From positions 4,593,001-4,657,000 of the forward strand of contig OY997596.1 of NCBI GenBank assembly GCA_963921825.1: a stretch of 64,000 nt of DNA, written 5' to 3'. This document shows, piece by piece, positions 12,522 to 23,696 of this stretch (positions are counted from its first letter, which is position 1; every line of letters begins with the position of its first letter). The translations under genes were made by a program, and so were the position numbers. This DNA is from Erodium maritimum (taxonomy: Eukaryota; Streptophyta; Magnoliopsida; Geraniales; Geraniaceae). The notes under the pieces are model-generated. The model saw only the letters and a program-made list of their open reading frames with translations, did no database searches and had not been told where the DNA came from.

Positions 12522-12686
12522 TGGGTGGTTAAATCTCGCATTTACGAAGATGGGTCGTGCAAGCTCTTCAAATTTCCTCCTTTTGATAGGGATAATAGTC
12601 TGCGGGAAGGAGATGTTTGTGTCTTCCAACTGATGAAGAGCAAAGATATGATGTTCAAGGTCTCCATTGTCATATACATTGCTTAG
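12522..12686 (+). pseudogene. REM-type B3 DNA-binding domain, C-terminal exon relic
   Basis: Fifty-four codons ending in TAG encode the last third of a plant B3 domain. They begin WVVKSR, continue CKLFKFPPFDRDN, then carry SLREGDVCVFQLM and end in a hydrophobic KVSIVIYIA strand. The DN-L-EGDVCVF block is characteristic of REM-family B3 factors, nuclear DNA-binding proteins often expressed in reproductive meristems. A stop codon lies two codons upstream in the same frame, and no other B3 exon was seen nearby. It is probably an isolated gene fragment. It could be a true 3' exon only if a splice acceptor directly precedes it. Confidence 0.6.
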
Positions 12687-12689
12687 GAC

Positions 12690-13500
12690 CATAGGCGGAT
12701 TTAGATGGGTATATAGTATGTCATGGCATACCCTTGTCCAAAAAAAGTTATATAGATTTGTAGTGTATTCAATTACCTTCGATTTGATATCTTACGGGCA
12801 TAAATCAGAGTCTGTATGAAAAACTTATGGTCATTTTAAGATTTTCTTACATGTAGTTTGCACATGGTTTGCAAGTGATTGTGGTTTCCAAATATTTTTT
12901 TAGCACATTTAGAAATGATTTATGACATACCTTAAAATATATTTTTGCATCCTCCTCTGCTTAAGACAACACATTACAAAGTCCAACATGTTTACTTACC
13001 ATAATCGTAGTCTCTAAGTTTGTACTTGTGATCAAAGTCGAAATTAGTTCATCAACTTTTCAAGATAATATTTTTTTACGAGTCTACTTGCGACTTCATT
13101 TCACATCTAGATAAATATAACTTAAGGCTATCTACGTGTATGTTTTGATGAATATAGGATCACTAGTTCTCGGTATGGAGTCGGTTCTTTATCTCCTCCA
13201 TGAATTAGTAAAAGAACTTTCATATTCAATTGTTGTTTTTTTTGGAAATGTCGGGCTTTACTAGCTAATCCTATTCTCTTTTTCCAAACAATACACCATA
13301 ATCTTATAGTTTCTTGAAACACTTAAGAGGATGAATGTGTAAGACTCTTAATTAGTTTTCTTGCAGTTAATGGCTTCTCTATTCAAGTGGTTATGGGGTC
13401 ACTATTTGTGTATAAGCATGACTCATGCTATGTCATTATACCTCTTGATGTTATGCTCATTCTTCGTCCGAAAAGGGCTTGGTGTGATGATAATATGTTG
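12690..13500. other. AT-rich intergenic DNA, no gene seen
   Basis: Stop codons occur in all frames. No repeat or conserved coding was recognised up to the target duplication of the next element. Confidence 0.4.
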
Positions 13501-13505
13501 ATATG

Positions 13506-13939
13506 TGATACGGTCCCGGTTACGCGATTGGGTTATAGCTCCTTGGTAGTCGGAATGTGAGCTACTGCTGCTTCCTTTTGTCGACGACGTTAGCGGACGT
13601 CGACGACCTATGGTGGCTGTTGGAGTGTTCGTTTGGGTGAGTAACACAAGATCTCAAGATACTAAGTTAATTATACTTAGCTAATTGGAAATAAATTCAT
13701 TGCTGTCTTCATTTCCCATTCCAAGATCTTTAAATAGACTATGGATTTTGCCAAACTAAAAAAAAGATGTGGAGATCATGACATCCCATGATTCAAGCCA
13801 CTCCTAATCAACTCTATTTAAGGAATTAAAATAACAAGATAATTAATATAACTACTAGATAATAATATAACTACTAGATAATATTCCTTATTTTTAGCCC
13901 ACTCCTCTGCCACTCTTCCTGTTAGTGGGCTCTGTAACA
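13506..13939 (-). repeat. 3' LTR of the TR-GAG element
   Basis: It starts TGATACGGTCCCGG and ends GCTCTGTAACA on the plus strand, and pairs with 15118-15551. Confidence 0.88.
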
Positions 13940-13955
13940 GTACCCACCCCTTCCA
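13940..13955 (-). other. Polypurine tract of the TR-GAG element
   Basis: The minus strand reads GGAAGGGGTGGGTAC immediately before the 3' LTR, the expected plus-strand primer site. Confidence 0.75.
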
Positions 13956-13988
13956 AAAAACGCTTGACCGCAAGCGTTATCGTCATGG

Positions 13989-15094
13989 TTAACCTTCACC
14001 TTCTTCGTCATCTTCATCTTTGTGGATTTCCAGCCAAAATAGCCGTTTACAACGGTGTCCTGGCCTGTATTTCTCATCACAGTTGTAACATAGCCCTTTT
14101 GCAGTTCGCTCAACCTTTTCTTCTCGTGAAATTTTTCGGAAATATGTGTTCGTGGAGGCTCGGAACGTTCTGGATTCTGGTTTGTCCATCTCTCGGTGTT
14201 GCGTGTTGTCATGCCATCATTCTGTTCTCGGGAGTGCTTTTTCTCATAAACTCGGGCAAGATGCATTGTGGTCGGAATGTACGTGGGTCTCTGCACTTCC
14301 ACGTCAATTGTTATTCCCTCTTTTAGGCCGCTTAAGAACAAAGCGACTTATTGCTCCGGTGTTATTTGCGGCACTTGAGTAGACAATTGTTCAAACTGGC
14401 TTTGGTATTGTTCAACGGACCCAGTTTGACTTATTTTTTCCAACTCGCCCAATCTATTCCCCCGTAACGGAGCACCGAAACGAAGGTTGCAACAGTGTTT
14501 AAACACTTCCCATGGCAGCCGGGGATGTTCTCTCTATAGCTTCATAAACCAAAGTTGAGCAACAGATTCAAGATGAAATGAAGCAACAAGTACCTTTTCC
14601 TCTTCTGGTGTTCTTTGGTGGAGAAATAACCCTTCACATCGATTAATCCAAAGGAGAGGATCAGTGCTGCCATCGAATCGCGGGAAGTCCATTCTTGTGG
14701 TCCTCGGTACTCCCCCTCCGAGTTCTACATATCCCGAAATCATTTGGGGGGCTTGTTGTTCCGACATCCGAGCGGGGTCTGGTGTTCGGGGGCTTGTATT
14801 CATCCCACGTGGGCTTTTTCTTTCATGAACGCGACTGCCCTCCTCGGTGGCGACCACGGTGGGGCCCTGTGGGGAAAGGTTTACAGCGCTGGTTTCTGCT
14901 CTACTCAGCTGCATCGAAGTGGTGAGGAGTTCCACCTGAGCTGCCAAGCGTGCATCTGCTTCTGCTCGTCGTGTCTCCTCTTCTCGGCGGCGGGATTCAT
15001 CTGCTTGCCTCCGTGCTTCAGCTGCTGCCTGGTCCTCGCGATATGACCTAAGAAAGTCCTCGAACTGCTCTTGTAATGTACGACTTTCTACCAT
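13989..15094 (-). pseudogene. Ty3/gypsy gag with CCHC-type knuckle, two premature stops
   Basis: The best start is the ATG at 15092-15094 (MVESRTLQEQFEDFL), just inside the primer binding site. An earlier in-frame ATG lies in the LTR. A charged coiled-coil-like stretch (QAAAEARRQADESRRREEE) is followed by the retrotransposon gag domain: PRFDGSTDPLLWINRCEGLF, then RTPEEEKVLVASFHL and AQLWFMKL. A TAG follows at 14531-14533, where the frame continues REHPRLPWEVF. A TAA at 14348-14350 precedes VALFLSGLKEGI. Both stops fit C-to-T decay of Gln codons. A further frame holds the knuckle LCYNCDEKYRPGHRCK near 14080, typical of chromovirus gag. Coding stops about 50 bp before the LTR. Confidence 0.75.
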
Positions 15095-15102
15095 AATCTC
15101 CA

Positions 15103-15114
15103 GCTCTGATACCA
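15103..15114 (-). other. Primer binding site (initiator tRNA-Met type)
   Basis: The minus strand reads TGGTATCAGAGC, complementary to the 3' end of plant initiator tRNA-Met, just inside the 5' LTR. Confidence 0.85.
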
Positions 15115-15117
15115 CGT

Positions 15118-15551
15118 TGATACGGTCCCGGTTACGCGATCGGGTTATGTCTCCTTGGTAGTCGGAATGGGAGCTACTGCTGCTTCCTTTTGCCGACGAC
15201 GTTAGCGGACGTCGACGACCTATGGTGGCTGTTGGAGTGTTCGTTTGGGTGAGAGAACACAATATCTCAAGATACTAAGTTAATTATACTAAGCTAATTG
15301 GAAATAAATTCATTGTTGTCTTCATTTCTCATTCCAAGCTCTTTAAATATGCTATGGATTCTGCCAAACTAAGAAAAGATGTGGAGATCGTGGCATCCCA
15401 TGATTCAAGCTACTCCTAATCAACTATATTTAGGGAATTAAAATAACAAGATAATTAATATAACTACTAGATAATAATATAACTACTAGATAATATTCCT
15501 TAATTTTAGCCCACTCCTCTGCCACTCTTTCTGTTAGTGGGCTCTGTAACA
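15118..15551 (-). repeat. 5' LTR of the TR-GAG element
   Basis: It has the same length and ends as the partner LTR. The primer binding site follows it three bases inwards. Confidence 0.88.
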
Positions 15552-15556
15552 ATATG

Positions 15557-16366
15557 CGTGATGATAGTAGTAACTGGAACAAATTATGTTGCTTACTTTC
15601 TACTTTTACAAAACTTATAAGATCATATTTACATAAAATATGAGATATATAGTTGCTAACACGTTTGATAAGTTCAAACCACATGTTACTGAACTTGTTA
15701 ATTTTCAGCATAAACCAGGAACAACTTAATTATTCATACGTTCCTCAAGTACACATATATTATTCTCGGCTTACGCTCCAACTTAACGACAAATTTGGTA
15801 CCTGAAGCTTCTTTTGCTGCCGTGCTTTATTTCTTCATACCATCAACTCCATCAGCATCATGCATTTTCCTTTTGCTCCCATTTTCTTTTACCTCCACCC
15901 ATTGCTTCCCCTTAGACATTACGGCTGCACGTTCAAAACATCTACTTTCTCCTCCAAGCTTCAACATCCCATCACACTCTCGACTCAAAGAGCGAGTTTT
16001 CAACCGAGTAACAACAACATAGGTATCAGATAATTTGAGTGGTCGACTCTGACGAGGAGGAGCTTCCACCACTTTCGATGAGAAACTCGGTTGAGAAACT
16101 ACCCGAACTTCCATAGGCTCGGACAAAACGACCGTAAGCTTCCACAAAGTATCGAACCCAAGTTTACACGTAAAATAGAACACTCTATACTCCTGGCTCC
16201 GCCTCTACTTGATATGTGAATTAAACAAACATTTAAACCATATAATGTGTTCAAGTGATATTCTAATTTGTAAATCATTTGAGTTGTTGTCGTTCTCAAA
16301 TACTATACAACAAGTGGAGTTCACATAGAAATTCCCTCGACATCCCTGGTTACGAGCCTCTCCATA
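15557..16366. other. Intergenic DNA with one unassigned minus-strand open frame
   Basis: The only sizeable open frame is 15827-16183 on the minus strand, about 118 codons. It is rich in basic and Ser residues, with no motif I recognise. Its base composition is coding-like, so a gene fragment is possible, but no homology can be asserted. The rest is AT-rich. Confidence 0.3.
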
Positions 16367-16369
16367 TAA

Positions 16370-19252
16370 GAGCATGTACAATGGAAATGCTCGTATGTGA
16401 GGCTTGTATGCTGACTGTACAAAATAGTGGGACTTAGGACTCAAAATAGTGGGTTTTTACAATGAGGCTTGTATGTAGGCTTGTATTGTGAGTTGTAAAG
16501 ACCGCCCCGGTTCAAAAGAATTAAAATATTAAATTTATCGATTTAAAACGTCGTGGTTGGAAAACGGGATGGAAATTTGGAACGAGTGAAAAATAAAAAG
16601 AAAATAAAAAAAAGGAGAAAAGGGAGGTTGGGACGGGCTGGGCCGGTCAGAGACCCGAGCCCAACTCGCAGACACGGGCCAAGCCCAGCACGCGCGCCCA
16701 GGCCTACGAGACGCGATGCCCAAACCCTAAGCGCACACTGTGCATCCTCCTTCTACCTCGCGCCACACACTTCCTGAGACAAATCTCAATCTCTCTGCTC
16801 TCTCGATCCTTATCCTCTCTTCTTTCAACCTCTCGCACTAGAAGCTCTCCCCTCGCCGTGTCCTTCCCTCCGCGTGTGAACCGAACCACGCCGGCACTGA
16901 AACGAGACGCCACCGTCGCGAATCGTCTCGCCCTGGTTCGTCTTCTCCGGTTGCGATTCGCGTAGCGCCAACAACAGAAAGCGTCGCACGGTTCGTGCCT
17001 CCCTCGGTCAGTACTTCCTTCCCCGACCACGCTTCACCTGAGAACCCGTTGGGATGAACGGATTCGAGACGAGTTCAATCGGAAACGTCGCCGACGAACC
17101 TCGACCTCGCCAGATCTGGGACGGAGGCGTTGGGTCGCTTTCCAGCCACCAGAACCACGGTCACGGCCTTGCCGGAGACCCTGACGACCTCTCCCAGCCA
17201 CGACCTCCATCCCGAGCATCGCTGGGAGTGCTACGGGCTTCCTGGCATCGTCGCCGCCGTTGGGAACTGGCCGAAACCCTCGCTGTCGTTCTCCTTCACC
17301 TCCAGCTCAGACATGACCACGATTTGGGCCTTGGGCCAAACGGTCACGGGCCAGGAGACAAGCCAGTGGGCCAGGCACAAACCATTGGGTCAGACGGGCC
17401 TCAGGCCAGGCTTCGGGCCAGGCCCAGGTCCCTGACTCGGGTCTGGAGTCGGGTCTAGGGGGCGGGTCCGGGGCGGTTCTAGGTCCGGTCGGGTCTGGGT
17501 TCTGGACCGGGTCGGATCCAGGTCAGATTTGGGTCTGGTTCTCGGATTCGGGTCGGCAGTTAATTTAATTAATTTAAAAATGGATATTTAAAGGACTAAA
17601 TGGACAACTCAGAGGACTTTTGGACTATACCGAGACTGATTAGAAACTTTACTTGTTAAACCCAGACTTGGACTTCGCCCGAGAAGATCGGAGGTAGGCC
17701 CGGACGTCAGCAGCTAGGAGACGTAGCGGTTGTGTTCGTCTTGAGGTAGGGAAAGTATCGGATACCGCTTTAATTTCAGAAAGTTACTAGCATGCATGAT
17801 TAGAAAATAATAATAACCGGAAAGGTCCTATTTAGCATATAGGATGTGATTCACTAGAATAACCGGACGAGTCTTAGTAACATGTAGGATGTGATTCACT
17901 AGATTACCTGCTTTCAATACTTGGGAAATTGCCGTGCTAGTAGATGGGCCATGTCGAGCCCTAGGATTGCGTGCTGCGTGTTATAACCGTTGTGAGAGAG
18001 TCTAAATAAGATTATACTCGGTGTTGCATGTTGTGACTGTGTGTGGGCAAGTGTGCCGTGTTTGATGAAATGTGAACCCTTGTTTGTGATATGATCGGGT
18101 GAGTGATAGACCGATTTGTATGTTTGATGAGTTGGCCCGGTTAGTATCCCGAGGTTAACTATGGCTTTGTGCTGCGTGTTATACTTTTGATGTGTGTTCC
18201 AAGAGGAGGCGTAACCTGTGTGATGCCTACACCGAGGGACAGTACCGGTGCATGTTATTGAGGCCAAGGATGGCGTGATAGACACCCGATGACTAGAGGT
18301 CCGGGACGATGTTCGACCGAGGTGTGTGCCGGTCCAGTACGTATGATGGGTAAGGCCCGGGTCTGTGTGCTCGGAAGACATCGGACTGAGGGATTTCCGG
18401 TCGATGATGTTACCCCCAGTCTGAGTGAGGGGAAGATATCGGGACTGATGTTGTGTGGTCCAGTACGATATAAGCGGCTGTGTGCATTCGGTAATGTGGA
18501 AACTGTTGTACGTTAACTGTGTGCTTTATTCTCATTGGTTGGCTTCGTGCGTTTTTCTAAGTATGTTTATGTTCTTGTGAAAGTGGTTGGTGATTGGGGT
18601 TTGCCCGAGGGCGTTGTTTATAGTTGTGCCTTACTAGTATGCCCTAATTGGACGGTTACTCGTGGTGGTGAACTGTGGTTCACAACCTTTACTACTTTTC
18701 CTACTGAGCGTAAGCTCACCCCTTTACTATGTTGTGTTTCAGGTGTTGAGCGGGACCAGTACTAGCAGGATTCTCGGAGCTGGCGAGGGTTTTAGCTAGT
18801 GTCTAGAGACGTACATTTTCATTTACTGTTTGACTCTTTTATTACATATTTTACCGAGCTGATGACTCGTGAGGATTTTCGGAACTTTAAATTGCTATTT
18901 GAGACCCTTTTATTTATTTAAATTACTTTATCTTTTATTATTTTAAGTTCGCGTCTTGAGTCCGGTCAAAACCGGATTTGAGGCGTGACATGAGTGGACC
19001 AATCATATTTAGTTAAATCTGATTTTTCGTATTTAAAAATAAATAATAAGACGCGTGACAGCAAATGAGTGGCTGGCCAAAGCACACGGGACGTGGCCCG
19101 TCGTGCAATAGTGGGACGCGGGACGAAGGCCTCAGCCCGTGTTTTTACGGGCTGCGGGACGCGTAAAAGCCGTCCCATAACGGGACGGCCCGCGTCCCGC
19201 GACCCGCAAAAAACGCGAGCCGAACCTCAAGACCGATCCGTTGTACATGCTC
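16370..19252. mobile_element. PIF/Harbinger-like MITE, split by a solo LTR
   Basis: Terminal inverted repeats read GAGCATGTACAA at 16370 and, inverted, at 19252. They are bordered by TAA on both sides (16367-16369, 19253-19255), the 3-bp target typical of PIF/Harbinger. Removing the nested LTR (16494-18990) and one duplicated pentamer leaves about 381 bp and no coding capacity. The right half (19080-19215) is packed with inverted copies of a GGGACGCGGGAC/GTCCCGCG motif. Confidence 0.75.
16494..18990 (+). mobile_element. Solo LTR of a Ty3/gypsy element, opposite orientation to the others
   Basis: The 2497-bp unit starts TGTAAAGACCGCCCC and ends GGCGTGACA. A perfect 5-bp target duplication, TGAGT, flanks it (16489-16493, 18991-18995). 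The terminal GGCGTGACA resembles the inverted TGTCACGCC end of the other gypsy LTRs here, so it belongs to a related but distinct family in sense-plus orientation. No internal region remains. Confidence 0.88.
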
Positions 19253-19537
19253 TAAAAACTTGCATCCAATATAAAGAACAAAAGTGGGACCCAAGTTCGT
19301 GAAGTCCATAGTTTGCCAACACATACGATATGACTCCCCAATGTCAGGAATCTTCCAAGCTCCAACGCCCCATTTCAAATTCAAATTAGGCGTTCCGGTG
19401 GCTGTAATAAGATCCAGTCAACGTCTCCAAGTCTTGAACCAACACAGACCTACGCGCTCTCCTGCCGGCCCCATTCACACCACCTCCTAAACGCTGTCGT
19501 TTTACCCACCCCGTTCCACACGCTCTCTCTCGTTCCC

Positions 19538-19545
19538 TTAAATAC
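19538..19545 (+). promoter_or_regulatory. TATA-like box of the RING/DUF1117 gene
   Basis: TTAAATAC lies about 103 bp upstream of the ATG, just after a CT-rich patch (CGCTCTCTCTCG) of the plant pyrimidine-patch type. The MITE ends only 286 bp further upstream, so the promoter is short or includes MITE sequence. Confidence 0.4.
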
Positions 19546-19647
19546 CCAATCCTCCACCATTTCTCAAAACAATAGTAGACCCAACCCGAGTCTTCAGAAG
19601 GCGCGTTTCTCCCAATCGCCGGCGAGTCTAGATCTGGTGCGTAGAGG

Positions 19648-20784
19648 ATGAATCACGCCACGGCGTCGTATTGGTGTTACAGCTGTACCCGCTTCGTGCG
19701 CGTCTCGGGTATGGAGACCGTCGCTTGTCCCCACTGCGAAGGTGGCTTCCTTGAAGAGATCGAGTCCTCCCCGGAGCCGCCGGTTTTTTCCGATAGCCAC
19801 CACCGCTTCCCGTCGGCTAATACGACCGTGTTGGGGGGCTCCGGTCAGGGTTCCGTTCGGAGCTCCGGGGTGAGGTCGCGGCGGAGGAGGAACAACCACG
19901 GCGGCGGCGGGAGGTCGCCGTTCAACCCTGTTATCGTCCTTCGCGGCGGCGCGGCGGCGGAAGGCGGGGGAGATGAGACCGAGAGGAGTGGGTTCGAGTT
20001 GTACTACGACGACGGCGCCGGAGCTGGTCTCCGGCCGATGCCGCCGACGGTGTCGGAGTTTCTGATGAGTTCCGGGTTCGACCGGCTGCTGGACCAGCTG
20101 ACCCAGATCGAGATCAACGGGATCGGGAGGCCGGAGCACCGGCCGGCGTCGAAAGCGGCGGTGGAGTCAATGCCGGAGATCCACATCGCCGAGAACCACG
20201 TCTCCGCCGAATCGCACTGCGCGGTCTGCAAAGAACCCTTCGAGCTCGGATCGGCGGCGCGTGAGATGCCCTGCAACCACATCTACCATCCCGATTGCAT
20301 CCTCCCATGGCTCTCCCTCCACAACTCCTGCCCCGTCTGCCGCCACCAGCTCCCCGCCGACGACAGATCGGAGCACCCCACCCACAGCCCCGACGAGGAA
20401 TCCGTCGGATTGACAATCTGGAGGCTCCCCGGCGGCGGGTTCGCGGTGGGGAGGTTCGCCGGCGGAGTGAGATCCGCCGGGGAGAGGGAACTCCCGGTGG
20501 TGTACACGGAAATGGACGGCGGGTTCAACACAAACGTAACCCTCCGGAGCTCGTGGGTGTCGAGAAGGAGCGGCGGCGGCGGAGGAACCCACGGCGGCGG
20601 CGGCGGATTCAGGAGGGCTTTCCGTAATTTGTTCTCGTTTTTGAGGAGGCCCAGTTGCAATCATTCTTCTGAAGTTGAAACCGAGGATGGGTCGTTGAGA
20701 AGGAGCCGGAGCCTCTCGGTTTTCGGTAGATTTGGCCGGAGCCGGCACCGGAACAGTAGCAGAGGACTTGTTCTCGGTAGATAG
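19648..20784 (+). CDS. RDUF1/2-like: RING-H2 / DUF1117 E3 ubiquitin ligase (RDUF type), intronless
   Basis: This 378-residue protein has the three parts of the plant RDUF family. The N-terminal zinc ribbon has C10-x2-C13 and C27-x2-C30 (WCYSC, CPHC). The RING-H2 domain at residues 191-231 has all eight ligands: C191, C194, C209, H211, H214, C217, C228, C231. The DUF1117 region at about 255-320 contains LTIWRLPGGGFAVGRF and ELPVVYTEMDGGF. RING-H2 ligases transfer ubiquitin from an E2 to substrates. Arabidopsis RDUF1 and RDUF2 act in abscisic-acid and drought responses, so a similar role is inferred. The frame is uninterrupted, single-exon, GC-rich and carries Gly-rich linkers (residues about 65-110 and 310-325). 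The start is the first ATG of the frame, directly before the zinc ribbon. The gene looks functional. Confidence 0.93.
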   Translation: MNHATASYWCYSCTRFVRVSGMETVACPHCEGGFLEEIESSPEPPVFSDSHHRFPSANTTVLGGSGQGSVRSSGVRSRRRRNNHGGGGRSPFNPVIVLRGGAAAEGGGDETERSGFELYYDDGAGAGLRPMPPTVSEFLMSSGFDRLLDQLTQIEINGIGRPEHRPASKAAVESMPEIHIAENHVSAESHCAVCKEPFELGSAAREMPCNHIYHPDCILPWLSLHNSCPVCRHQLPADDRSEHPTHSPDEESVGLTIWRLPGGGFAVGRFAGGVRSAGERELPVVYTEMDGGFNTNVTLRSSWVSRRSGGGGGTHGGGGGFRRAFRNLFSFLRRPSCNHSSEVETEDGSLRRSRSLSVFGRFGRSRHRNSSRGLVLGR

Positions 20785-22009
20785 GTGTTTTATTTTTATT
20801 TTTATTTTATATTTTTTTAATAGAGAACAAATGAAAGAGGACGATGACACATTATTTGTTATTTTAATTGAAAAAAGAAATGTTGATATATCGCAATCAT
20901 GATGAGTCGTGGGCAAGTTGGTGTTGCTTTGACCGTATTAACTTCTGTTCTAAGTAAGGGCTCGTTTGGTAACGCCAATCTTTTGAATATTGTCAGCTAT
21001 GGTTGTTCATTTTAGGTAAGCCAAAAATGCTAATACGAAGTCATGCCCAATTTTTCACCAAAGAAAAAATTAGTTGAAAAACCCAACTTACTTAAATATT
21101 TAATTTATAAATAATATAATATACTAGATACAAAGAAATAGATTTTGATACATGTTAAAACTCAATCATTTATAATGAAGGTTTTGAGTATCCTGATCAA
21201 TCGACGTTATGTTGGTGATTGACCGAAGAATGGAACTACTAATATCATCATAGTATCAATTTAATTCAGTAATTTAGATTGATGCAAAATAATCATACTA
21301 CTAATCACTTGCGTTGAAAGGAAATGTTATGCGATCATTTTGCACTTAATAACGATTATATTCATATATTTTCGAGCATATTCATACATTTTCAGTGATA
21401 AAATCTGCCATCAATACTGTTATGTATCTTATGTTTGTGATTCTTTTAGAAAAAATTCCATGTCACTTTACTATGCTAAAGTCAAACATCAAATTATAAC
21501 CCACATGTATGAAACGTACTTGATAGTAACATGTTTCATCTTATTAATTGTCAATTGGTATCAAAATCTGTTAAGTATGACTAACGCCGTGAAATACCAG
21601 TCACATACTTCTAAAACTTTCCTAAAATGGAAACTTCAACTTTTCATTTATTCTCAAATCACTACTTCAACTTTTCGTTTAGTGCCAAATCATAACCATG
21701 AACTATCAACTTTTCCTGTTACTCACTTAACGAACGCTAGACTTGCGACCAGAAAATAAAATAGTTACTGGTCAACGTTACTACATGATAATTTACGTTT
21801 GTTTAGTTAGGATTTAGCAATAAACGAAAGGTGGGCGTGCGGACATGGAGTAACTTTTTTTATAATTATAATCATTTTTTAAGTTAGTAGTAATAAAATA
21901 ATATTTATTTTTGAAGTAAATAATAACTTTTTTAATAGATTTAGATAACATATAATTTTTTTTTCTAAAATTAGAAAAAAATAAAAGTATTTGGAGGGAG
22001 AGATTTATT
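20785..22009. other. Intergenic DNA after the RING/DUF1117 gene
   Basis: The first 150 bases probably hold the 3' untranslated region of the RING/DUF1117 gene. The remainder is AT-rich with no repeats or genes recognised. A 139-codon open frame at 21340 is low-complexity and not believed. Confidence 0.4.
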
Positions 22010-22528
22010 GTTTGTTTTGTCTTCTGTAACGATTTAATCTCTTCTTCGATTCGCGCCATTGCAATTTCAAGCATTAGTTGGATCGTTTCCTTGATCCTCG
22101 CTATTCTGTCAGCTAATTTTTCACTTCACTGTGAGTCCTCTCAACGCCTCTCTCATTTTCGTCGAATTCGGTTTGTGTGTTTGGATACAGAGAAATGCTC
22201 CGAGAAAATGCGCAGTGTTTTGTGGTTCTATCTTGAATCATCGTCTCAATCTCTACCGTGTCCATTGATGTTGTTCCTTGGGCTGATCTGGGTTCTGCTT
22301 GTTGGATTCTCAACTTGATTTTGAGGTCGAGTCGTTATCTTTATCATTCTCTGCATGCTTCATTTCGATTCAAGCTTGAGTTTAGGGTTTCTAGACATTG
22401 AGATTCTGTTATGAATTTAGGGTTCATAACAACCAGTTTAGGGACATTGAGTTTAAGGTTCCTCTTTTGCTTAATGCTGTATGTTACCAATTTGCTCAAA
22501 TGGCTGGGGAATTGCTATAACTTCCATT

Positions 22529-22767
22529 CCTAACCTATTCAACCTTCAGTTTATCACTTTCTAACTTATGTGACCTTCAGTTTTCACTTCCTAGCTCAAT
22601 TTTTTTGTTTTTTTACAATTCCTAACCTGGAAAAAACAGCTACCTTTTGTAAAAACGTGCCACCTTTGGGTTAGGAATTGTAAAAAAAAAAAATTTGTGA
22701 GCTAGGAAGTGATAATTTAAGGTCACATAAGTTAGGACGTGATAGCTGAAGGTTGAAGTGGGTTAGA
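22529..22767. mobile_element. Foldback MITE with long inverted arms
   Basis: The left arm (CCTAACCTATTCAACCTTCA, then ACTTATGTGACCTT and CACTTCCTAGCTCA) is repeated in inverse at the right end over about 100 bases. The two arms nearly meet, so the whole unit would fold into one hairpin. No coding is present. Confidence 0.65.
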
Positions 22768-23334
22768 AAAAAACGTTTTCTCTTTGATTAATGTGTAAAT
22801 CCTTGAAGTGTTTTAACAAACACGTAAGGGAAGATTTTCTTAGGTGTTTCTGCTGATAGAGAACACAATGCCCTTTATATTTAGTTTATTTGCATGTTAT
22901 CTATAATATACGCGAGCTCACGAGCATTCTATTGTGCGAATGCTTACTAATATAATGGCCAGACGGAGTAGGAGTCATATTTAATTCTTAGGTGGACTGA
23001 TTCCATGTGCTGAGTGTTTAAGCGATTGGCTTGGGTTTACAAGGCATACTGGAAAGTCATGATTAACAAGAGATTAAAATTAGAAATGTTTTGGTCCATC
23101 TGTTTATTGTTATATTGTTCCTCCCTATCAGAATTAGTCATGTTTTGGTATATCTGTTTATTGTTATATGGATTATGGAGTCCTCCCTATCAGAATTAGT
23201 CTTGTTTTGGGTCATCTGTTTATCGCTGTATTGCTTCCTCTTTATCGGAATTAGCATTGTTTTGGTACATCCGTTTATTGTTATAACGTGTCCTTGAGAA
23301 ATACTATTCTATCTGGATGTTAGTAAAAAATATA

Positions 23335-23696
23335 GGGATGATTGTTCAAAACTACCCTAAAGTTTCGTCCACAAACGAATTGATGTATAAAGTTTTGTCC
23401 ACGCTTTGTGAGTGCACTGAAGTTTTGTCCACGCTTTGTGGGTGCATTGAAGTTTTGCCCACACTTTTGTGGGTGCATTTAAGATTTGTCCACGCTTTGT
23501 GGGTGCATTGAAGTTTTGTCCACGCTTCTATTCAATCCGGGAAGCACTGCCCAGACCATCATTTTGAACATCCCTATTACGTCAAAACTAAAAAAGTCGT
23601 GGACAAAACTTCAGGGTAGCCACACAGCGTGGACGAAACTTTGTGCATCAACTCGTTTGTGGACGAAACTTTAGGGTAGTTTTGAACAATTATCCC
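23335..23696. mobile_element. Mutator-like MITE with 9-bp target duplication
   Basis: Terminal inverted repeats of about 50 bp start GGGATGATTGTTCAAAACTA (right end GGGATAATTG...). The flanks are AAAAATATA on both sides (23326-23334, 23697-23705), a perfect 9-bp duplication typical of Mutator-like elements. The left half contains about five units of a 30-bp tandem repeat (GTTTTGTCCACGCTTTGTG core, 23385-23530). Confidence 0.8.

Larger units (their letters stand above)
13506..15551 (-). mobile_element. Complete non-autonomous LTR element with gag only (TR-GAG type)
   Basis: Two 434-bp LTRs (13506-13939 and 15118-15551) flank a 1.18-kb interior and are bordered by a perfect 5-bp target duplication, ATATG (13501-13505 and 15552-15556). 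On the minus strand the order is LTR, primer binding site, gag with a CCHC knuckle, polypurine tract, LTR. No protease, reverse transcriptase, RNase H or integrase coding is present. This is the layout of terminal-repeat retrotransposons with GAG domain. The LTRs differ at scattered sites, so the insertion is not recent. Movement would have required enzymes from an autonomous gypsy element. Confidence 0.88.

Noticed and set aside
21340..21759. 139-codon open frame in AT-rich DNA
   Set aside because: It has no motif, its composition is like the surrounding DNA, and there is no promoter or splice context.
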